A stretch of DNA of 14,055 bases from assembly GCA_041674345.1 (NCBI GenBank), contig JBAYVY010000048.1, forward strand, positions 1-14,055, written 5' to 3'. The notes beneath the pieces are model-generated. The model was not told where the DNA came from. It was given only the letters and a program-made list of their open reading frames with translations, and made no database searches. This document shows, piece after piece, positions 6,419 through 13,900 of this stretch (within the stretch, counting starts at the first letter, position 1; every line of letters starts with the position of its first letter). A program made the translations under genes and the position numbers. Source of the stretch: JBAYVY01 sp041674345. GTDB taxonomy: Bacteria > Planctomycetota > Phycisphaerae > Phycisphaerales > Zrk34.

Positions 6419-6455
6419 CGCGGCGACATCGACCACAAGATGTCGGGTCGCCGCG
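6419..6455 (-). promoter_or_regulatory. Bulged hairpin in the 5' leader of the gene starting at 6393
   Basis: CGACATC (6424-6430) pairs with GATGTCG (6439-6445) across an 8-base loop. Below a 5-base bulge, CGCGG (6419-6423) pairs with CCGCG (6451-6455). It lies between the predicted promoter and the RBS, so it could modulate translation or transcript stability. No known riboswitch was recognised. Confidence 0.4.
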
Positions 6456-6528
6456 GCGTTTGCCGTGTTCTGCTTTCGACCAATCCACTGATTCGGCTTG
6501 AATGAATCTTTCAAAATACGTTCGGTAT

Positions 6529-6557
6529 AAGTTAGCCATACAAAAACCGCTTGTCAA
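6529..6557 (-). promoter_or_regulatory. Sigma-70-type promoter for the gene starting at 6393
   Basis: On the minus strand a perfect TTGACA (6557-6552) is followed after exactly 17 bases by TAACTT (6534-6529), inside an AT-rich island unlike the surrounding DNA. It would give a leader of about 130 bases. Confidence 0.55.
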
Positions 6558-6673
6558 GTATAAAATCAACATCTTTTCCACAAGGGCTTTATGGAAGCGG
6601 TCAGCGCGAACAGCCCCCAAACCGGACGTTGCACCGGCGGAGAGCGGGCCGACTTATCGGGTTGTAGTTCGGC

Positions 6674-6709
6674 GCGCGATACTGGAATCAGCGGCGCGAT
6701 TCTGGAATC
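6674..6709. repeat. Two 16-bp direct repeats, 20-bp period
   Basis: GCGCGATACTGGAATC at 6674-6689 and GCGCGATTCTGGAATC at 6694-6709 differ at one base. They lie in the gene-free stretch 6560-6854, which otherwise holds only the G-run repeat and the hairpin listed next. Confidence 0.7.
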
Positions 6710-6733
6710 GATTTCGGCGTAACAAATCGCCCG

Positions 6734-6759
6734 CCGGGGGGTCCGGGGGGTCCGGGGGC
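6734..6759 (+). repeat. CCGGGGGGT tandem G-run repeat
   Basis: Three 9-bp units (the last partial) with G-runs of 6, 6 and 5 separated by TCC. It could fold as a G-quadruplex and recalls the CTTCCGGGGG word elsewhere in the window. Confidence 0.6.
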
Positions 6760-6813
6760 TTTTTCTGGCCGCGTATTCCGGCCATTTGAACGACGTTTGA
6801 AGGCCGCTCAAAG

Positions 6814-6831
6814 CCCGCCCCTTGGGGCGGG
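6814..6831 (-). terminator. GC-rich hairpin after the phage-like gene at 6855
   Basis: CCCGCCCC-TT-GGGGCGGG is a perfect 8-bp dyad 24 bases beyond the stop of the leftward gene. On the minus strand only CTTTG follows, so if it is a terminator it is a weak intrinsic one. Confidence 0.45.
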
Positions 6832-6854
6832 GTGTTGAGGGGGCTTCGTGGGGG

Positions 6855-7301
6855 TTATGCGTATTCGGCGAACAGCAGGTTGCGATCCGCCGCGACTTCC
6901 GATGCTTCGCCCAGCCGACGCGCCACGACGAACGCCGCCAGGTACGTCCCGGCCGTGCCGTTGCCCGCCGTCGCCTGAAGCTGAAGGTAGCGCTCCCGGC
7001 TCTTGCGAAGGTCGATCCCGAACGCGAACATCTTGTTCGAGTCAGCCGCGCCGGGCTTGGTCGTCGCATCCTTCACCAGCACCGGCGTGCCGCCCAGCGT
7101 GGTGTCGTTGGTTTTCGTGTCCGACTCCATCACCTTCAGCACGGCCATTGCAACATCGGTCGCGCCGATCAGGCCGACGAACTCCAGGTAGTCGGCTCCG
7201 GGGAAGTCATTCTTGTCAATCACGTTGGAAGTGAACGCGGCGTCTTTGATGACGCCGGGGGCAATCGCAATCGCCCGCTTGGTCTGTGACAGTTCATTCA
7301 T
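6855..7301 (-). CDS. Phage-structural-like small protein
   Basis: A 148-residue protein beginning MNELSQTKRAIAIAPGVIKD. The start at 7301 has GGAG eight bases upstream; an upstream in-frame ATG at 7403 adds a Pro/Arg-rich leader that looks untranslated. YLEFVGLIGATDVAMAVLKV followed by MESDT, then FGIDLRKSRERYLQLQATAG and AFVVARRLGEA, resembles small virion-associated (capsid decoration or tail) proteins near phage head genes. In those, a beta-strand, LKVxESDT and a DLRxxxRYLxL motif recur. The function is inferred from this resemblance only. The gene lies 111 bp after another small leftward gene, and together they may be a prophage or gene-transfer-agent remnant, since no terminase, portal or capsid gene is visible. 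No signal peptide or membrane segment. Confidence 0.65.
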   Translation of the reverse strand: MNELSQTKRAIAIAPGVIKDAAFTSNVIDKNDFPGADYLEFVGLIGATDVAMAVLKVMESDTKTNDTTLGGTPVLVKDATTKPGAADSNKMFAFGIDLRKSRERYLQLQATAGNGTAGTYLAAFVVARRLGEASEVAADRNLLFAEYA

Positions 7302-7412
7302 GGTTGAGTCTCCAGTTTTTTCTGGAAGGTTGAAGATAGATCGTTCATTCAGAGGCGGGCGGCGTGGTCCGGGTGACGTGTCGCCGCCCGCCGTGACGTG
7401 CATACACGAGCA

Positions 7413-7803
7413 TTACGCGGCGGCGGTGATGAGTCCGACCATCGGGCCGGCGGTGATCGCATCGCCCATCGTGTGGTTTTCGATGGCGTGTCGTTGCGTG
7501 CCCAACACGGCCACCTGGCGTTCGATGAACTTGACGCTGTTGTCCTGTTCGATGGTCAGTTGTTTGCGGACGCCGTGCGTGGAACTCAGCCGCAGATCGC
7601 CGTACAGCATGGCCACCTGACTGTTGCCTTCGACGCGGGGCATCGACGGGGTGATTTCCACCGGCTTGCCCCACGCCTGAAGCTGCGGGCCGTTGCCGAA
7701 GTCCGCCAGCGTGATCCGTCGCGGCGGTGTTGCGCCCGGTCTTGAACACGGTCAGCCCGGACTTGCGGCGTTGGAACGTGAGCGAATCGCTGGTCATCGG
7801 CAT
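7413..7803 (-). pseudogene. Phage-like small gene interrupted by a frameshift
   Basis: Two minus-strand frames form one plausible protein. The first reads MPMTSDSLTFQRRKSGLTVFKTG from 7803. The second, one base off, reads ATPPRRITLADFGNGPQLQA, then VEITPSMPRVEGNSQVAMLYGDLRL, KQLTIEQDNSVKFIERQ and the end ENHTMGDAITAGPMVGLITAAA at 7413. Removing one G from the GGG near 7740 would merge them into about 128 residues. A second possible slip, A5 versus A4 near 7815, would extend the frame upstream into FPLLKESINTFKGPEK. No good RBS precedes 7803. I do not recognise the family. Its position before the gene at 7301, the same strand and similar size suggest a phage-derived pair. A sequencing error in the homopolymers is an equally simple explanation. 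Confidence 0.5.
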
Positions 7804-7972
7804 GGTGAACGCACGCTTTTTCGGGGCCCTTGAACGTGTTGATACTTTCCTTCAACAATGGGAAAAGGAAACGGATGTACCCCATCTCAAAAGATGGTTG
7901 ACCGAAGCACGGAAAACCGAGGGGTCGGCTCCGAAAGAGATGTGGTCAGAACCCATTAAACTTCGTCCGTAA
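7802..7972 (+). CDS. Small hypothetical protein
   Basis: A 56-residue frame starting MVNARFFGALERVDTFLQQW and ending MWSEPIKLRP. The C-terminal 45 residues (FLQQWEKETDVPHLKRWLTE, ARKTEGSAPKE) have the charged helical composition of real protein. No RBS is visible before the ATG, and the first codons overlap the start of the opposite-strand gene, so this may be the tail of a truncated gene. Family unknown. Confidence 0.3.
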   Translation: MVNARFFGALERVDTFLQQWEKETDVPHLKRWLTEARKTEGSAPKEMWSEPIKLRP

Positions 7973-8000
7973 TTTGAATCGTCGTGCGGAGTAACCAATA

Positions 8001-8345
8001 TTGGTCGGTTTCAAACATGGCCGATCCATCCTCCTCAAGGGAATCTTGCGGCTCGGCGTAATGCTGTTGGCATTTGTTTTTCCATGTTCCGCCACTGCCA
8101 AACTCAAAACAGGGATCATCGCCGATACGATGTATTCCCGTTGGATCGTGATGGAATTGCAGCGGCCCGTTCCGCAGCCGTGCGGTTGTGGGGGCGTGGC
8201 GGCGGTGACGCGGCTGGCCGACATCCGACACGGATTGCAATGGGCCTTGGCGCGCAACATCGGCCTTGAGACACTGGCCGTGTGTATCTTGCTCTTCGTA
8301 CCTGTTCGGAGGTCCTTCCCGGAGGCGAAAACCGGGCAGAAGTAA
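8001..8345 (+). CDS. Putative secreted or membrane-anchored small protein
   Basis: A 114-residue protein starting at TTG, with GGAG nine bases upstream. The N-terminus has a signal-peptide layout: a basic start (KHGRSILLK), the hydrophobic core GILRLGVMLLAFVFP, and a possible cleavage after SATA. The middle contains PQPCGCGGVAAVTRLADIRHG. PCGC followed by a Gly- and Arg-containing loop recalls the N-terminal motif of some exported metallophosphoesterase-like proteins, but the rest of such a domain is absent. A second hydrophobic stretch (LETLAVCILLFVPV) lies near the end. I cannot name the family; it may be the truncated start of a longer secreted protein. It follows the 7802-7972 frame by 28 bases and converges on the sigma factor gene. 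Confidence 0.4.
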   Translation: MVGFKHGRSILLKGILRLGVMLLAFVFPCSATAKLKTGIIADTMYSRWIVMELQRPVPQPCGCGGVAAVTRLADIRHGLQWALARNIGLETLAVCILLFVPVRRSFPEAKTGQK

Positions 8346-8407
8346 TCCTGTTCGATGTGAGGTTGCTTGAGGACGGGTGGAAAGGTACGCCCGGCGGGGG
8401 GCGCGGG

Positions 8408-9373
8408 TCAGCCGGTTTTTCGGCGGCGGACGGGGGTGTCGCGCGGGGGGGCGGATGCGTCGGCGTCGGCGTCGTTGCCGGCGCGGGAGCGGGGGAGTTT
8501 GGTCGAATGCAGACGCTTGACGAGTTTGTCGGCGAGCTTGGGGTCGTTGGAGCGTGTGATGCGGGCGTTGAGTTTGCGAAGGGCATCGGCTTCGATTTGT
8601 CGGACGCGTTCGCGGGTCAGGCCGACTTTCTCGCCGATCTCCTTGAGCGTGAGCGGCTCGCCGCCGGCCAGGCCGAAACGCAAGCGAAGGATCGTCGCTT
8701 CGCGTTCGTCGATGGCGTCGAGCAGTTCGTAGATGGTTTTGATTTCATCATCGTCGAGGATGGCTTGATCGGGGGAGGGGGTGCGTTCGTCGTGGAGCAT
8801 TTCGCCGAGCGAGAAGGTGTCGCCTTCGCTGTTGACCGGCGACTGGGTGGGTCGCTGGAAGGCGCGGATGGCGTGACGGATCATGCGGATTTTTTCGGGG
8901 GGCATCTGCATGACATCGGCCAGTTCATCGACGCTGGGCTGGCGATGGAGTTTGATTTCCAGTTCGCGGGTGGCGCGTTTGCACAGCGCGATGAGTTCGA
9001 CCATGTAGGCGGGGATGTGAATGGGCTGGACGGCGTTGATGAGGGCGCGTTTGATGGCCTGCTTGATCCACCAGGAGGCGTAGGTGGAGAAGCGGGCGCC
9101 CTGGGTGGGGTCGAAACTTTCGACGGCTTTGAGCAGGCCGAGGTTGCCTTCCTCGATGAGGTCGATCAGGGGCAGGCCTCGGTTGCCGTAGTTCTTGGCG
9201 ATGGAGACGACCAGTCGCAGGTTGGATCGCGCCATGCGGTCGCGGGATTCCGAACAGCTCTGGCGGATGATGCGCCATGCGAGTTCTTTTTCCTCATCGG
9301 CGGTCAACAGCGGCACTTCGTTGATTTGCCGAAGATAGACTTGCAGACCAGATGGTACTTCCGCTCGTGGCAT
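8408..9373 (-). CDS. RNA polymerase sigma-70 family factor (RpoD/SigA-type)
   Basis: A 321-residue factor with regions 1.2 to 4.2. Region 1.2 is LQVYLRQINEVPLLTADEEK. Region 2 is NLRLVVSIAKNYGNRGLPLI, DLIEEGNLGL and FSTYASWWIKQAI, covering core binding, -10 recognition and melting. Region 3 spans KRALINAVQPIHIPAYMVEL and the linker GDTFSLGEMLHDER. Region 4.2 is LTLKEIGEKVGLTRERVRQIE, the -35 helix-turn-helix. Region 1.1 and the non-conserved insert of Escherichia RpoD are absent, and a basic, Asp/Ala-rich tail (about 30 residues) follows region 4. Without a second sigma to compare, primary or group-2 status is open. I take the ATG at 9373, with GAGGGG 11 bases upstream; an in-frame TTG at 9385 would add four residues. 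A promoter is proposed at 9445-9472. It is divergent from nadA. Confidence 0.95.
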   Translation of the reverse strand: MPRAEVPSGLQVYLRQINEVPLLTADEEKELAWRIIRQSCSESRDRMARSNLRLVVSIAKNYGNRGLPLIDLIEEGNLGLLKAVESFDPTQGARFSTYASWWIKQAIKRALINAVQPIHIPAYMVELIALCKRATRELEIKLHRQPSVDELADVMQMPPEKIRMIRHAIRAFQRPTQSPVNSEGDTFSLGEMLHDERTPSPDQAILDDDEIKTIYELLDAIDEREATILRLRFGLAGGEPLTLKEIGEKVGLTRERVRQIEADALRKLNARITRSNDPKLADKLVKRLHSTKLPRSRAGNDADADASAPPRDTPVRRRKTG

Positions 9374-9444
9374 GAACGCTTTCAACCCCTCTGTGTGTCG
9401 GCGTCCGACTTTCTCTTGGAGATGTCCATTAACTCGACCATGAC

Positions 9445-9472
9445 ATTATCCCTATTCGCGGCCAGAGTTCAA
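9445..9472 (-). promoter_or_regulatory. Promoter of the sigma factor gene
   Basis: On the minus strand TTGAAC (9472-9467) is followed after 16 bases by GATAAT (9450-9445, 5 of 6 to consensus). This gives a leader of about 65 bases before the ATG at 9373. The boxes overlap a hairpin, TTCGCG...CGCGAA (9455-9460 / 9477-9482). Confidence 0.5.
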
Positions 9473-9512
9473 ATCTCGCGAAGGTGAATAATTCGTTTCG
9501 TTCGGACACGAT

Positions 9513-9540
9513 CCCATAATGGGCGTGTTCGACACACGCC
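9513..9540. promoter_or_regulatory. Adjacent palindromes between divergent sigma and nadA promoters
   Basis: CCCATAATGGG (9513-9523, 5+1+5) is followed immediately by GGCGTGT-TCGAC-ACACGCC (9522-9540, 7-bp stem). GTTCGGACAC (9500-9509) and GTTCGACAC (9527-9535) form near-direct repeats around the first. The arrangement suits an operator for a dimeric regulator acting on one or both genes, though no regulator is identified. Confidence 0.4.
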
Positions 9541-9601
9541 TCTGAACGTCATTCGGCTAAATGGGCGAAGGGCTTAACCGGATCGGAACCGGACGGGCCG
9601 A

Positions 9602-9607
9602 TATAAT
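9602..9607 (+). promoter_or_regulatory. -10 element of nadA
   Basis: A perfect TATAAT lies 41 bases before the nadA ATG, giving a leader of about 35 bases with AGGGAG (9633-9638). No clear -35 hexamer sits 16-18 bases upstream, so an activator may be involved. Confidence 0.5.
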
Positions 9608-9647
9608 GGTTCGTTCGACCCGGACGGTTTTCAGGGAGTACAGGCAA

Positions 9648-10874
9648 ATGTTGTGGCAGCCCGCATTGCCGGACCGATATCGAAGGATGAGTGACAGGGA
9701 ACTGGACCAGGCGATCACCGCGCGCAAGCGGCAACTCGGCCCGTCGGTGGTGATCCTGGGACACCATTACCAACAGGACGAAGTGGTCCGCCACGCCGAT
9801 TTCACGGGTGATTCGTTCAGATTGTCGCAATTGGCGGCGAAAAAGGTGGCGGCCCCCGGAGGGGGGGCGAAATACGTCGTTTTCTGCGGCGTGCATTTCA
9901 TGGCTGAAAGCGCCGACGTGCTGACACCCCCGGAAGTCAAGGTGATTTTGCCGGACCTGTCGGCGGGTTGCTCAATGGCGGACATGGCGTCGCTGGAGGA
10001 TGTGGTCGAGGCGTGGGAGGGGATTGGGGAAGTGGTAGGGAATAAGGGAATAGGGGACGAAGGGACGAAGTGGCGCGTGGTGCCGATCACTTACATGAAC
10101 TCGACGGCGGCGATCAAGGCGTTCGTCGGCGAACACGGGGGGGCGGTCTGCACGTCGAGCAACGCGCACGCGATTTTGGAATGGGCGTTCAGGGGGGGAA
10201 GCGAACCCCTGCGCGAGGGGGAGCGTGTGAAGATTTTGTTTCTGCCCGACCAGCACCTGGGCCGGAACACCGCGGCGTCGATGGGATACGATGTGACGAC
10301 ACGGATGACGTTGTGGGATCCCCGGAATGTTGAAGGGTTGGGGGGCAATGAGCCGGACGATCTTTTGCGCAGCGATGTGATTTTGTGGAAGGGCCACTGC
10401 TCGGTACACAAACTGTTCCGCCCGGAACACGTCGATCAGATCAGGGCGCAACTACCCGGTGTGACCGTGATCGTTCACCCCGAATGCGAACACGCGGTGG
10501 TTCAGAAAGCCGATATGACCGGCTCAACGGAAGGCATTATCCAGGCGATTGAAGAGGCGTCGGCGGGAAGCAGTTGGGCGGTCGGCACCGAGGTTCACCT
10601 GGTGAACCGACTGGCGAAACAGGCGGCGAATCGCGGTGTGTTCGTGCGGATTTTGTCCGAGTGTCAGTGTCTTTGCACGACCATGTACCGCATCGACCCG
10701 CAACATCTGCTGTGGGTATTGGACGAATTGGCGCCCCCGGAAGGCAAAGTGGTGAATCAGATCACCGTGCCCCCGGAAGTTCGCAAATGGGCGCTGGTGT
10801 CGCTGAACCGGATGCTGGAGATCACAGCGAAGGCGAAACCGATGGCGGCGCACAGCGCGACGCCGGTGGATTGA
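9648..10874 (+). CDS. nadA: Quinolinate synthase NadA
   Basis: A 408-residue quinolinate synthase that condenses iminoaspartate with dihydroxyacetone phosphate to quinolinate in de novo NAD synthesis, using an oxygen-sensitive [4Fe-4S] cluster. Visible signatures: ILGHHYQQDEV (H39/H40), VVFCGVHFMAE (Cys80), PDLSAGCSMADM, ITYMNSTAAIKA, VCTSSNAHAILEWA (Cys168), FLPDQHLGRNTA, WKGHCSVH, HPECEHAV, and the late cysteines in SECQCLCTTMYR (339-343). Cys80, Cys168 and one of the late group are the expected cluster ligands. The start is the ATG at 9648, with AGGGAG nine bases upstream; longer in-frame starts lie at or before the -10 box. Two oddities: residues about 124-143 form a Gly-rich insertion encoded by purine-only repeats, and three copies of CCCCCGGAAG encode Pro-Pro-Glu. 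nadB and nadC are not in the window. Confidence 0.97.
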   Translation: MLWQPALPDRYRRMSDRELDQAITARKRQLGPSVVILGHHYQQDEVVRHADFTGDSFRLSQLAAKKVAAPGGGAKYVVFCGVHFMAESADVLTPPEVKVILPDLSAGCSMADMASLEDVVEAWEGIGEVVGNKGIGDEGTKWRVVPITYMNSTAAIKAFVGEHGGAVCTSSNAHAILEWAFRGGSEPLREGERVKILFLPDQHLGRNTAASMGYDVTTRMTLWDPRNVEGLGGNEPDDLLRSDVILWKGHCSVHKLFRPEHVDQIRAQLPGVTVIVHPECEHAVVQKADMTGSTEGIIQAIEEASAGSSWAVGTEVHLVNRLAKQAANRGVFVRILSECQCLCTTMYRIDPQHLLWVLDELAPPEGKVVNQITVPPEVRKWALVSLNRMLEITAKAKPMAAHSATPVD

Positions 10875-10878
10875 ATGG

Positions 10879-10936
10879 ATTTCTGATTTGAATACAGTGC
10901 GGAATGAACACCCATCAGAAATCAGAAATCAGAAAT
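10879..10936. repeat. AT-rich ATCAGAA tandem repeat with matching inverted arm
   Basis: Three ATCAGAA units (10914-10934) plus AT follow nadA. ATTTCTGATTT (10879-10889) is the exact complement of AAATCAGAAAT (10919-10929, and again 10926-10936 except for its first bases being shared). Folding would give an 11-bp stem just after the nadA stop, possibly its terminator, although no T-tract follows. Confidence 0.6.
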
Positions 10937-10958
10937 GGCTGCAAACAAGGGGATCGAC

Positions 10959-13900
10959 ATGAACGCAACGAACGAACAGTCGGATGGGAAACCTGTGGCG
11001 ATGAAGAAGAGCCGGGCGCGTCGGATATTGCGGTGGGTGTTGACGCTGGTGGGGGTGCTGCTGTTATTCGTGATCGTGGCGGCGGCGGCGCTGCCGGGGA
11101 TACTCAGCGGCGGATGGGGCAAGCAGCGGGTGCTGAGTGCGATCAACGGATCAATCCGCGGAACGGTGAGCATTGAAAAGATGAAGCTGCGCTGGTTCGG
11201 CGGGCAGACGCTGGACGGGGTGAAGCTGATGGACGCGGAGGGCAAGGAAGTGGCGAAGGTGAAGCACGTGGGGGTGCCGGTGGGTTTGTGGACGCTGATG
11301 ATGGGGGGGCGGAATTTGGGGACGATCGAGGTGGATCAGCCGGTGCTGACGGTGAAGGCGAACAAGGGGGGGGGAACGAATTTGACGGAGGCGGTGACGG
11401 TGCGGGAAAAGAAGCGTGCTAAGCCGCAAGCGGCGGGCGAGCCGTTCGCGCTGCCGGTGCGGTTCAGGTTGAAGTTGACGGACGGGAAGATCACGGTGAC
11501 GCCGGTGGAGGGGGCGGACGTGGTGTTTGACCACGTGAACGTGACAGCGAACGCGGCGGCGCTGAACAAGCCGGTGACGTTTGATTTGAGTACGCTGACC
11601 CAACAGGGGGAATTGTCGGGCAAAGTCGCGGCAACCGGAAGCGTGAACCTGGCGAGCGGCGAGGTGGAATCGCTGGTGGATGTGAACGATCTGCCGACGG
11701 CGGGGCTGGACACGCTGATGAACCAGGGCGGGGTGTTGACCGCGGCGTTGGGGCCGACGCTCAATGCGCACGCGGCGATGACGGTCAGCGAAACCGGCGG
11801 CAAGCTGATGTTGAAGGCGGAGGCGGCGAATCTGTCGGCCAACTTCGACGCGACGGCGACGAAGGAGACGGTGATCGGTTCGGGGCAGGTGAAGTTCACG
11901 ATGACGCCGGCGCTGGTGAGAAAGTTGGCGGAACGCGGGGGAGCGAGCGGCAGATTGGTGGGCGACGTGCCGGTGGTGCTGACGATCAAGTTGTTGAAGG
12001 TTCCGATCAACGGGTTCACGCCGTCGGCATTGGCGGGAGACGTGACGCTGGTGGTGGGAGCGGGTCGTCTGGCCCCCACGCAGCGGGATGGGGAGATCGC
12101 GTGGTCGGATTTCGCGTTGACGGTGCGGAGCGAGAATCCGGCGGAGCAATTGCAGATCGCGGCGAACGGGCGATTCACGGCGATGGACAAGCGGGGATCG
12201 CTGATCGTCGGCGCGGATGTGTCGAAGTTGTTTGATGCACAGGGGAAGTTGACGATTGAGCAGGCGGTGGTGGATGGCGATGCGACACTGACGGATTTGC
12301 CGGTGGCGCTGGTGGATGATCTGACGGGGCAACAGGGAAGATTGCTGGAGGCGATGGGGACGCAACTGACGGCGACGGCGACGGTGCGGAGCGACGGCAA
12401 GGGACGGATCGACGTGGCGATGAAGGCGGATTCGCCGACGATGACAGCGGTGTTGCCGGTGGTGATCGGTGAACGGATCGCGCTGCCACCCGGAAGTTCG
12501 GGGCGCGTAACGTGGACGGTTCCGCCGGCGATGTTGAAGAAGTATGTGACGGACGTGAGCGGGTATGGGGTGAAGGCGGGTCAGCCGATTGTGCTGGCGC
12601 TGGAGACGTTTGACATGCCGATGCCGGGCGGCGGGAAGAAGTTGACACCGGCGGATGTGAAGTTGAAGGCGACGGTGACGGTAAAGGATGTGGAGGTGAC
12701 GGAAGCGGGGATCGCTAAGCCGCAAGCGGCGGGGGCGATGGTTGGGCCGGTGATGGTGTCTCGCGTGGTGGTGCTGGTGGACGGTCAGCCGATGGACAAG
12801 CCGCACGTGACGGCTGATTTGGAGTGGACGGCGGGGGAGAAGGGCATGGTCGCCCAATACGCGGCGAGTGGGTTCGTGCTGAACGTGGATGCGACGACGA
12901 CGCTGGACGAGCGATTTCAGCCGGGCGATATTTTGCTGATGGTCGATGGAAAGAAGACGACCAGCGAACCGCAGCCGCTGACGGATTTGGCTTTGCAGGG
13001 ACGGATCAGCAAGGGGTTTGAACGGTTCACGTTAATTGGAGGAAGTTTCGGCAAACTGACGTATCGACTGCTGCCGGGGGTGGCGTCGGCGAGCGGGACG
13101 GTGAAACTGACGTTGTCGGAGTTGGATGTGCCGCTGAAGGGATTCGCATTGGGGGGCGTGAAGGCGAAGGCGAACGTGGCCATGCCGGCGGTGATGCTGT
13201 CGGGCGACCCCCGGATCGCGGGCACGACATTGAGCAACGGCGCGGCTGACGTGACGTTCGACGGACCCGGCAATGCGCTGAAACTGACGATGAACGCGAA
13301 AACACAGCTACCGAATCAGACGAGCATGGGCGAGATGGCGGTCGATGCGGATTTGAAACGGATATTGACGGACGGCAAGTTGAATGTGATGAAGGCGACG
13401 GGGACGGCGAATGTAAAGCTGACGGATATGCCGACCGCGTTCGTCGATGCGCTGACGAAGCAGGATGGATTGATCGTGGCGATGTTGGGGGACAAGGTGA
13501 ATGTGGATGTGACGCTCGATGCGACCGGCGGAAGCGGGGAACGCACCGCGAATGTGGCGATGCACAGCGCGTTGTTGGACGCGGAGGGCGCGGTGTCGTT
13601 GGCGGAGGGCAAGCCGATCGAGGTAACGAAGCCCGTGACGGTGAATTGGACGATGCGACCGGATGCGTTTGCGAAACTGGCGGGAACGGATGCGACGCTG
13701 ATCGAGCCGGTGAAGGTGACGGGGACGATCAGGCAGTTGTCGTGGCCGGCGGCGGACGCGGGAAGCAAGAACAAACTCGCGGGGGCGAAGGTGGACGCGA
13801 GGTTCAGCGCGGGCAAGCTGTCGCTGCAACCGAAAGGCACGGGGGGGACGCTTCCGGGGACGGCGACGGTGAGTGATTTGCTGCTGAACATATCGAGCGC

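Noticed and set aside
6502..6789. Plus-strand 95-codon open frame
   Set aside because: It crosses the minus-strand promoter and the G-run repeat, ends in a Gly-Ser tract made by the repeat, and has no RBS.
9384..9441. Small leader peptide (MVELMDISKRKSDADTQRG) ending across the TTG before the sigma gene
   Set aside because: Its ATG falls at the predicted transcription start, no RBS can precede it, and the sequence matches nothing I know; chance is likely.
9461..9482. tRNA T-arm-like sequence (GTTCAAATC)
   Set aside because: Only three base pairs of the T-stem form and there is no acceptor, anticodon or D-arm around it.
8282..9487. A 401-codon plus-strand open frame opposite the sigma factor gene
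   Set aside because: Gly/Asp/Phe-rich antisense of a strongly conserved sigma-70 sequence; no RBS or recognisable domain.
11151..12857. A 568-codon minus-strand open frame opposite the AsmA-like gene
   Set aside because: Its product is almost only Arg, His, Pro and Leu, the usual shadow of a GC-rich gene; the plus-strand frame has an RBS, a membrane helix and family motifs.
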